DNA from: Azorinus chamasolen
Lineage: Eukaryota > Mollusca > Bivalvia > Cardiida > Solecurtidae
Assembly (NCBI GenBank): GCA_963576725.1
Contig: OY755252.1
Coordinates: 46,966,140-47,030,139 of the forward strand
Direction: 5' to 3'
DNA length: 64,000 nucleotides
The number at the start of each line of letters is the position of its first letter. Position 1 is the first letter of the stretch. Below, piece by piece: positions 40,301 to 52,300 of this stretch. Position numbers and translations under genes: made by a program. Below the pieces are notes generated by a model that was not told where the DNA came from, made no database searches, and saw only the letters and a program-made list of their open reading frames with translations.

Positions 40301-43300
40301 GAGTAAATGTTTAAGTCCATCGAGTCGTCTCATCATTTTACAAGTGCTCTTTGATTTTCATTTTTACTTATAAACTAAATCGTAAATACCATACTGAAGA
40401 TTATATTCATTACTTCCAATGTTAAAAAGCTTTGTTGTTATATTTGCTTAAGCCGTTGCTATGGGACGTGAGTAGTGTTGCAATTTTAATTACTACTCAT
40501 GAACAGACTCAATAAAACCGAGTCTGCAATTTTCTCTTTTTGCATTTATACTTTTGCTTGCGAAGGATCACCCCTTTTCAGAATATTGGGACTCACCACG
40601 GTTTGCTTGAGAAATGTTTAGTTGTACATTAGAACCTCGTTATATCAATTACTAAATGAAGTTAAAACAGAACAAAGCTGCTATGGGAGCTTTCGGCACA
40701 ACTTTCTTCCTGTTTTAAACTTCTATATGTATTGAACATTCACAATTATATCGGTTTTTGACTAGGTTTTAGTTTGTAAATGAATGTTACGTTGTACGTA
40801 CCGTATCTCAGCAATGAAGGTTGGTACAATTTTGAAAGCCGTGAAAAGTTTTCCGATAAAAGTCGTGACGGCGAAGATGTACAACTTAGTAGAACAGCCT
40901 TGGTCACAGAGACCAGCCACAGCGTGCCCCGTTGTCACACAAGTACAGTTGTAAAACTCCTGTCAAGAATATAAAACGAACCATATCTATCAATGAAATG
41001 AAAATCTCTTATGACACGGAGAAATAATGTTTTTATGTGGAAATAAGGCATATATTGAAGGTTGCGATCCTTATATAATTATGTAACGTGTATCCTTGTC
41101 TTCGTTCTAGCACTGCCACAAACTATAATGTGCACCATCGGCAATCTCTGGCGGCCACTCATCTAGCCAGTCACCGCGCTGTCCGTTTCTCAACTTTCGC
41201 AACATTCCGAAGCACTAAGACCACGTTGCCAAAGAGCCAGCTCCGCGTCAAGGAGAGTTTATAGCGCCTATATGCCTAACAGCCTCGTTGGTACAATTGA
41301 AACGGAGTAAACAGTTTCAATTACCGACCTTTTATATTTTATTACCAAACAGATAAATCAACGTTAAAGGAAGAAAATAAAAACTCCTTACCATATTGCT
41401 TACCGTATTGTTTACCACACGTTTGATATAAATACCCATATGCTCAAGACGAAGTTGGTCTTTATCAGATTCTTACCATGTTGCTCTGCGAACTGCAACC
41501 AGCATGGCACGGACTAAAATATGAACGACCGTCGTCTCCGCAGATAGGGAAATATTTATTGTCATCACAATCGCAGTTCGAATTGCAATTGTCCTCGGTT
41601 AACTTGTACAATTCTGATGATTTGCTGCAAATAAAATAATTAACACACGCTTGTATTGTACAGACATGAAAAACTAAACTAATCCTCCGTAGAAGCACGT
41701 ACTTACATTATCTCTATGTTTACCTAGCTGCTTTGAACTCTCTAACATAGTCCGTGGCTAAGATTCAGCGAAAGAATTCAAAATACTGCTGCCGACAGGA
41801 ACCGACATGTTTGTTATTGATATATTCTTTAAGTTTTAAATACAACACCTGCATAAATTATCGGAAAGTATGTTTGTTTCTGCAATATTTACATGAACTG
41901 TAAAGATGATTGCTGACAGCAAGACGCAGGCCTTATCTCAAACAGCTAACGGAAAGGTGAATTACAATGCATCACTTGTCGGGCGTGTTCGTTACAATAT
42001 TTTGTAATTCATTGTTTGACCGAGTTTTGAATGTGTAGATTACTTCTACTGGTCTCGTCCTCTGATCCTCTGATCAAAGCAAAGCCTGTACTATTAGTAT
42101 TACCATCTACTTTTGAACATGGTTATGATTATTTTTCAATAAAAAAGGAAAATCAGATCTTTCTAATATTTTTTTTCGAGTTGTTCGACGAAAAACAAGT
42201 ATACAAACAATATTATATCTAACCCTTTACTCGATAAATACGCCTTTTATGGTATGCAACCCGAAGTTCTGCTGTGTTTGCTAATGGAGTTATATAGATA
42301 AGATTCTATAGTTTTACAGGGGCCAAAATATTTCTTGCTCATACGCCATTTTATATAGTAAGTTAATTAATATTCATACACGCATTATTTTTAACCCTTT
42401 CCCTGTTCTGTATTTAGGCCAAATTTCAATACCTGCTGAATATTCATTAACAAAACAGTTATAATGAAATATGGAACGTGAAACATTATAGCCATTTTAG
42501 AAAGTAAAGAATCAGATCTATCAAATTATATTATCAAACAGAGAAGACCCTGGTCAGACGGCTCCTCTAGTGTCTACTCTGTTTGCATATGCGTGAAAAC
42601 ACGTTTATATTAGGGAAAGGGTTACATGAATATACATGGAGTAAAGGGTTAAGCTAGTTTAAGCTGTTGAAGCCTTACTGTTGGGTATTGTCTCCATATA
42701 GCACGGGTTGATCGCATCCTAAGAAGAAACCACATACTTGGGAAGCGGTATGCACGACATAAAACAGCAACACCATCTTGCATGTGTTGAGTGGCGTCAT
42801 TTTAACACGTCTAGTGATAAGGCCGCCGATAAACGAGCCCAGGGCAACAGCCATGATAGTGCAACATGCTACATAAAGACAACTGTATAAGTAGGAGTAA
42901 CATAAAAAATAATATTTTACCTGCTGAGCAATCGTTTGTTGGTAGAAAATATCATGGAGGTCTGTTGTAACAGTTGATTTTTCATGCATTTTTCAACAAC
43001 CACGGCAAGATGATCAAACAGTTTGGAATCTGATAAGACGCGGAGTTACTGGGCGTCTTATATGGCTCCTAACTGAAACCGATAAAGGACCGAAGAAAGG
43101 CATAACACTGCCAACATGCTTGATAAAGACATCATTGATATGGAGTCGCGTACACATATCTGTCATCTTAATTCTCCTTGTTATCACAATAAATGAGAAC
43201 TTGAGACAAACACTGTGGGGTAATATAGGCGAGTTATTTGGTCAAATGGTATTAAGATCCTTCATAGCATTAGATACAACACTGCTCAAATAACCCATCT

Positions 43301-46300
43301 GTCGTATGGCCTATTCAAGTGTATTCAAAGTGATATTGACGTGAGAAATGCCTGAAGAATTTCATGCGTTTGTTTCGTCGTAGTTTAATGTTGTAATGGT
43401 AATGTGCGTGTGTGATATCAGTAACATTTGTTTTGATTAATGCGATGAAAAGACGTTTAAATCACCTTGACAACTCCATTTAGACAAGGAAATTTGATTT
43501 TGATAATGTATATTGTGAATATTGTGTTATGGTGCATGTGCGTATGCTGAATATCTTGTACGGAAAGTCACTCGTTGTTATGGCATATATTGCAGTTAGA
43601 AGAACTGTTTTCAAACAAAAATAATGTTATAACACAGAATGTCCTACCCATTGTGATGTTGGCTTGCCAGAGAGGAACACTGTATTGAGAGGCCAGATAT
43701 TTCGGCATGAAAGACAACGTTCCCGCTACGCCAATAATGTTGATCACAGTTGACACGTTCAGCAGCATGTAGACTGGGTTCTTAGCGATACGTAATATCG
43801 ACGTTGAGTACTCTACAATACAATAAAAATGTGCAATCAACAAAACAATCCAGTTTAGTGAATCTACAAAACGAAAAAACTTTGCGAAAAACAAACATCT
43901 TCGAAGCAATAGGCTTTGAAAGTTGGACAAACAGATGGATAGTCCATGAAAAGGTGGTCACTAAATGCCACACTGCTAAAGCTATTGGCCCAGCAAGACG
44001 ATTAAAGTTAAGACATCTACATCATAACTGAAGGTGTGTGAGCTACTTCACGATCAAAGATGTTATCAAGGATAGGATTTCTTGTCTTACTTACTATAGT
44101 TAGCAGCACTAATTCGCGCGTTCGACACTAGAATATAGATTCTGCCTTTAGCCATTTCCTTGGAAACCCCACGAATCATTTAACACACTGTCGATGCAAC
44201 AGAAACTGGTGCACCGAGGAGAAATTTGAAAACGAAGCGGAAAAGGCTGTCTGTGGAATTTTCATAGCAACATAGCGGTGCAATAACAGGTCGCTAATAC
44301 GACCACTCACAAGAAGTCAAATTCTGGATTTTTAAAACAGACAGTGGGATAATGCAGGAGCTTTGTGTATCACGTTGCTCTGCATTAAGCTACCAACTGC
44401 TTTTACAGTATCATGTGTTAAAAAAGCATGTGATCGCATATAAATACAGACTCGAATGCAATGCCAAAATAACATGATAAACTTTTAACTGAATAACAAT
44501 TTTAAGTCTAACATAACATAAGATTGTTGAACATTTACAATAAGAATAAACACCAATATCCGTGGTGCATGAATATGTAAAGGTCTGTTCTTGAGAAGTA
44601 GTACTCAATCGGTTGTTAACCCAACTGGATAAATTAACCATTTATTCCATAGATATCAAACAGCTGATATGAAAATATTATTATGATAGACATCGTAGAA
44701 TCAGGTCAATTTTTAAGCAGACTCTTACCAGACAGCTCCTGCAGGTCTGAGTCTACCCTGTTTGCTAAAGTATTTAAAGGCGAATTTAAATGTGCCTTCA
44801 TTATTTAAAATATGCACCTTTGACTTCGTGTATCGCCGATTTAATCAGACTTCTGTGTTTCACTTGCGTTGGCTTCTTGCTTTGTGTCATCATTTCAGCC
44901 TCCCTTTGTCGACTTGAAGAGCGGAGCTTCTTCGGGAAAAGCATAGTCGGAACACTAAAGAATATTGCGCAGCCTCCGAATAACACGAAACCTAGCCACC
45001 AGGCACCAATCCAGCGTGGATCTGACGGGCTGATGTTAACAGCTGAGATACGCAATATAATATATATAGACATATGGATATAGTAAAAATGCATGTTGTA
45101 ACAAAAATAGCTAAATAGATTTAGATAAATTGCATACTGTATTTTACACTTATGGGTGATGCCTATTGTCAAAATTTTGAAATGCTGTTGGATTAATTCA
45201 TAGACTTGAACAATATTGAAATATCCATTGGAATGAAGAATATAGTTGGACGATATTGAAATACCCATTGGAATGAAGCATATAGTTGGACGATATTGAA
45301 ATACCCTTCAAATGATGAATATAGCCAGACATTATTGAAATACCATTGGACTAGGAAAAACACACAATGGGCTATATAATTTAGCTAAACAATATTGAAA
45401 TACACTTGGAATGAAGAATATAGTTGGACGATATTGAAATACCCTTCGAATGATGAATATAGCCAGACATTATTGAAATACCATTGGACTGGTGCATAAA
45501 GCTTGAACATATTGAAATACCTTTGTACTGATGCATACAGCTAGACAATATTGAAATACCTTTGTACTGATGCAATTTTGAAATACCTTTGGACTGATGC
45601 ATATAGCTAGACACTATTGAAATACCTTTGTACTGATGCATATAGATACACAATATTGAAATACCTTTGGACTGATGCATATAGCTAGAGCATATTGATA
45701 TACCTTTGGACTAATGAATATAGACAATATTGAAATACCATTTGACTATTGAATATAACTTGGTGATATTGAAATACCTAGGAGTAACGAATACAGCTGA
45801 ACAATGATTAAATACCATTGGACCAATTACTGTAGCCAAAATACACATTGTAATAAAGTAAAGTACCCAGTTATAGTCTACTCTCAGTCCGAATTACCGC
45901 TCAGCCGACCGTACATTTACTCCCCTGGTCATTGTGTCACTCGCCTACAATACTGAGCACTGCTAACATATATCGCAATCATGCAGCCGCAGTACCGGCG
46001 AGTGACCCTCACAGGTACCCATTTTAACCCCTGTGTGGAGAGGAGGTGCGGGTGGGAGACACTGAAAAGTGTCTCCGAAATTTCCGAAATTTCCGGGAGG
46101 GATCGGGATTTGAACTCCGGACCTCCGTTTTGGTAGTCAAGCGCGTTATCACTAGACCACAACACCACACATATACATGCACATATAATTTGATGAAAGT
46201 AATGGAGATGCATATAGCTTAATTGCACAAGGTCAATCCCATGTCCTTTACTCCAAGATTTGTGTTTGAGTTCAGATTTGTGTTTGGATCCAGATGAGAC

Positions 46301-49300
46301 GTCGAGTAACTCGGCGTTCAACAGGATCCAATCTGTTTGACACTTGGTCAATAGTTCTAAAAGTTTGTTCGAATTGGACGTAGTTAGATTGCACCAGAAC
46401 AGAGCAGATGTTATTTTATTTTCTCAGAGGGATAGGAGTTAAAAACAAATTCAGTTGTAATAAAACTCACGCTCGAGCGTTACGTATATCTTGCTAAAGA
46501 CTCCACCCAGGAGGAATGCCATTGCGGGACCAAAAATTGCTGTTCCGATGATAATTCCCATGTAGAACCCAGTCTTCTGTTTCGATACCGCGTCATCGAT
46601 GTACAGCGTCAGAAAGGGGCCTCTTGGAGATTTCCCTATACCTTGAAAAACCTACATTTGAAGAAATAAATCGCTAGGTTTTTGGAATTATAGTGTTTCT
46701 ACCATTAACGGGAATGTATGATACACGCATGTTTTAAATAATGTTATAAGTATCATATATACACAATTGTATATGGTGTACATTCCGGTTGAAGTCCTTG
46801 GACGAGACTTTATAAATCGAGATCGGATTGTTCAGTGTTTACGCTGGGCATCTAAAACAACCAGACATTATATCGATAATAAGAGTAGGACATTGCGCCC
46901 AGGTTACTCTATATTCGCTCCCATCCCACTTGGGCCTCCAAATAGCCTAGCGTCGACAGAGACGGGCATTAACCCATTACCACATAAGCTATATTTAGAT
47001 ACAACCTCTTTGAATAAATCTACCGAAAAGGAGCATTAACTAGCATTTTATAATGTTGTAGTTTGAAATCATTGTGATATTTATCACAATGGTTTCTCAT
47101 AGTGACTTTTACAGAGTCGTCAAAAGTCGTCAATATGAGGGAATAGGTTAATCAAGACAAACACACATTCTGAGAACTTATTGCACTATTCTGAATACCT
47201 GTATATGTTGAGAAATCGTCGATATAGGAGTCCTATCAGAATCTGCTTATTGTAAGTGATAACCCATTTGAAAAAGACTAAGATTAGCCATCAAGATGAA
47301 ACTATGTTGTGTTCCTGCTAGGTATGCCTTTGTCCACCGTGAAACTAAGATAAGTCGTTACGATGAAACAATGTTGTGTGCCTGATGGGCAGGACTTTGT
47401 CTACAGTGAGTCTAAGATTAGTTGTTACGATGAAACAACAATGTGCGCATGCTGTATCAATGATCTGCATAAAAAAACCATTTATTTTTTACTGGTGCAA
47501 GCAGTGTAAACCCTTATCAGATGTTGCATGGATGGTTCAGTGAAAATATTGGGTAGACCCATATCAGTCGGATCCTATAGGAATTGTGTGATCATGATCT
47601 GTTCCACTTCCTTCTAGAATTATATAGATCTGAGGCTACAGCTTCTGCCATGGAAACACTGTCCCGTGTCCATGTGCCAATATGAAAATGTCATTATTTC
47701 TTACATGAATATTCTTGGAGTAAAATGTCTTTAAAGCATACGTACCATCCCAATTGCTATCATAGCATAAGCAAATTTCTTTATCCATAACTGTTCCAGA
47801 TTATAGGCGCCCTCTACACTCGTTTTCGAACAGGGGTCAAACGAACTCCTGGATCTGTTAGTCAGATCACACATTGGGACCTTACTCCGTGCTATGCTGG
47901 CCCGTGAGAAATTGCCCCCAGCCACAGAAGGACTGTCCTCCAGGTTATACACAGACTTATCTTGTACAAAGTAAGGCATAGCGCACATAATTCCGCAAAC
48001 ACCAAACAGAATTGTACTGACTCCCAAACCTCTTGGTATGTGTACCTACATAGTGAAAATTCATGTTAGATAATCTGTTAAACCTTTACTCCATAAGTAC
48101 ACCTATCTTCGCCTTGGCAAATGGAGTAGACCCAGATAAGACAGCTCCTATATGAACCTTCTGATAAGAGTTTGATTTGTTTGCTTATGAAATAATATAT
48201 ATTTGAGTCTACAGTTTCTGTCATGGCAACACATTCATGTTTCAATTTGCTATTATAATTTTTATCTAATTAATATTCATGATAACATTATTTCTTGTAT
48301 GCATATTTATTGAATAAAGAGTTAATCAACACATTTCACTTACTTTCGCTTCATTCAAGCTATTGAGGGACTACTGACCATGTGTAACATGATGAGACGC
48401 CGAGTTACTGTGGGTGTCATCTAGGTCCAATCTGTTTGCAAACATTGTTTAGGTCGCTCAATGCAGGTGAAGGGTTGTATTGTATTTATTTATTCAAAAC
48501 CGTCAAAATATTTCAAAGTAAAACGAAAATATTTGCAGTTGAATCCAATTTTCTTCACGAATATTGACAATTATGTCAACTCCCTAAATTTATACGTATT
48601 CTTTAGTAATGTATTGTTTCCGATGTTATCCATTTTCGGTAATCATTCAAGAAGTCTTATCTCGCCATCCCCGACCAGATTCGCATTTGAAAACAGTCTG
48701 GATCCGGATGAGCTGTCATGTAAATCGGCGGCTTTAGATGGCTTCTACTATCAAATATTGAACAGTAGGACGGGTAGAATTATGAACAGATGGACTATAA
48801 TTCCGTGTACCATATAGTTCAAATGATAAGTATAACTAATGACAGCGGTCATGAGAGTAACATGTCCGCTCACAATGTATCTTTGGCATTTAACTCTTTC
48901 GGCGCCAATGTCGCCTGTTGGCACCATTGAAAACAGTGCAGTTCCGGGTCAGATGCCGCCGTTTCAAAGCGGCATCTGACCTGGGACTTCACTATTTTCT
49001 GTATTATTTTAGCCTAAACAAACAGGTTTTTAAACATAAATGTTTTACTATTTAGTTTAGAATCATATTTAATATGAAATTATTATTGCAGATACTTTTA
49101 AATTTGGCGTCAAAAGAGTTAACACCTCCGCTGCCGAATATTGCCGTCTGCAAAATGTGTCGTCTGCTACAATTTTCATCGTTCAGTTTTTTAAAAAACA
49201 AAAACATATGACGACAGTAACAAACGTCTGGATCCAGACTGTTTACATAGGTTATTACAGATACGACACTGACATCGAGCGGGTTTGAAATTAGAATGGA

Positions 49301-52300
49301 ATGCCAAACGCAGTAGATCAAGTGTCAAAATCGCAGCTCGAATGAAATGTCAAATGCAGTAGTGTTATGGCACAACTCAAACGATCTAATTGAATTGACT
49401 TGGTACATGTATAACAATCTAGAGAACAGACTAATGAAGCTTCTGTAAAGAAATCCTCTCAAAACCCGATTTTAGTAATTTAAAATAATTAATATCATTT
49501 GGCTGGTGGCTGCATTAATCTGGTGACTTTCTATATGGCCTTCAGTCTGCACGAAGCTGCTATCCGGCACTGAAGCGGTTTTGCTATGCTGCATAGTATT
49601 ACATACCTTCTTTTCATTGGAGACGTACATATTGATGATATTTAGAACTAAAAGCATTCGTACCTTCTTTGCAATATAACCAGCGAAAATGACACAAGCC
49701 AGATAACCTATGTCATTACAGGCCATCAGAAATCCGGTCTCCGCACTACTGAAACCAAATTGCTTCTCCAACATGGACACCTACCACAAAAGACAACAAT
49801 TGCATTTTGTAAGCTACTTGTCGCACACTTTGAGTTATTCGAATTATCTTGATGGTTACAAACATTAAGTTATATTGATGGCTACAAACATTTACTTATG
49901 CTGACGGCTACACAGTTTGAGTTATGCTGATGGCTACAAACATTGAGTTATGCTAATGGCTACAAGCTTTGAGTCATGTTGATGACTAGACACTTTTAGT
50001 TAAGATGATGGCTACAACGCTCGAGTTAGGCTGTTTATGAAACAGGAGTAAGGTTAATTTCTATAAATCTCGCTTAAAAGGTATTGTGGATAGAAGATAA
50101 AGCTTAAGGTATGATTTATTCAATAACCCTTTACTCCATAAATACTCCTTTCTACGCCTTTGCAAACAGAGTAGACGAGTAGGCCCAGATCAGATGTCTC
50201 CTGTAGGAGCCGACTAATCTGGGTCTGCACTGTTTGCTTATGATATAATGTTTCTGTTGGTATTGCTTAAGTTGAATATGAAGCAATTGTTGAGTAAGGG
50301 TGTGTTTGTATTCCCACTTTATCCTAGGTTTAATCTTTGACCTACCGAAAGGTATAGGTTTTTACGTCTCAGTCATATCGCGACGTCCAGCTAAATATAG
50401 GAGTTAAAGACCCCAAATTGCATTGTTCCGTGTATACAACACATGTGAGTCACGTGCGGAGAAACATTTGAGTAAGGGTGCGTTTATATTCCCACTTGAT
50501 TCCAGTAAGGTTATAGCTGCTTAGTCATCGATCTGCCGAAATGTTTACTTAACCCATTTGCTCCCAGTGGATCCTTCCATGCTTATATATTGGATAAGTC
50601 TATCTTTTTATTATTATTATTATTATTATACCACATTTATGTAGCGCTCTTTTCATACAGGATATGTGCGTTCAAAAGCGCTTCACAAAGATACATTTTC
50701 TGTACAATAATGCGTAAATTACAGAACATTTAAAATAAAATATATTTAATACTTATATATAGATAAGAATAATAATGAAATAGAATTTATTTAGGACATT
50801 GGTAAATAAGCTACATCTTTTCCGTAAGTTTATCTGTCTGTGTCGTATTATGTTCTATTATAGTGTGTCAACACACTCAGATTATAAAAAAACAAAAAAA
50901 CTTGAATGCAACATTCTATGCGCAGTGCCAGTACGTCCCATAATTTTGACCCAGACTCAACAGACTTGGGTACATTCGTTTAACATACAACACTGCACAT
51001 AAAATATTGCCGGAAAATTGGGTAACAGAACAGATCAATTTGAAGTTCATGCATATAAACTAAGCAATACAAATACACAACTGTTATATACGCGCAGTAT
51101 GCAACCCCTCCAGTCAAACACTATTCGACCCGCTATGGCAATGAGGGAGTACACAGCGTATCATATTTTAATAGAGTTGTAATTGGGTATATCCAAAGTT
51201 TAATTACAGAATAAAATGTCTTATTATGGGAACCCAAAAAGCCCAGCCAAAGTAGAGCTAAAGAAGGTATCCCGTATACTGTTCCTGCAACATATCCCAC
51301 CGGCTGCAATGGCAAAGGAATCACATCGGACAAATCGAGACTGACTGAGACACGCGATGCTGCATTAGACCGTACAGGCTTAATTTGCCCACTGCCCATA
51401 TATTACACGACCCAGTTCACTGGTAAGCAAAAATACGGAAACTGGGTCAGCTTATCAGGAATCCCTGGCACTGGTTAAGGGCAGGGTAGCAAGTCATGCC
51501 AGCAAGACTCCCAATGTACCAGCGCGGAATTATACCGTAGAGGGATGCCCTGTTCCACTACGGTGCTCCCTCCGGCATTGGAACTGGAGTTACCAGAGGT
51601 ACCAAGCATATAGGGATGCCCCGTTTGACAACAGCACTCCCTCGGCCACCGCAACATCTGGACAGCGGAATCCCGCTGACACAACACCCGCACGTTCAAC
51701 AGCAAGGGGATTCACTAGAAGTCCATAAAAATATGGATGAGGTTTTTGTTATTCATTTATCTATTTTCTACATTTGTGGAGCATTATATTTGAAAAAAGG
51801 GGTTTAAAAGTCCACAGTCATAAGGAAGTGGCAGGATCAACACTCTGTGGCCAATGCAGCAGTTATGACAACCGACGATTAGCAGGTACGTTTTCTAAAC
51901 TGCCCTAATAATATATGTTGAAGAAATGCGTTTTCAGAGATTTTTTGAAACATGCCAGTGAGCTTGCATCTCTAATGCCTGATGGAAGAGCATTCCAGAG
52001 TTTGGGAGCTGCATGCGTGAAACTTCTCTCACCGTACTTTACCTTACGACTTTTTGGTACAACCAACGACAAAGAACTACTTGCTGATCTTAATTCTCTG
52101 CGGGGCCTGTACACGTCAAGCATGTCGACAATGTACTTGGCGGATTCATTGTGCATGGCCTTATACGAAAGTGTCAGAATTTTGAATTCAATCCGATGCT
52201 GAACCGGAAGCCAGTGAAGTTCCTTCAAAACCGGCGTGATATGATTATATCGAGAAGTCCTTGTTATGATGCGGGCTGCTGTGTTTTGCACTCTTTGAAG

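Noticed and set aside
51475..51705. Minus-strand frame of 76 codons inside the CR1/L2-type element
   Set aside because: Downstream of the ORF stop; no similarity recognised and short internal repetition (CCACTACGGTGCTCCCTC-like phrase) suggests non-coding DNA.
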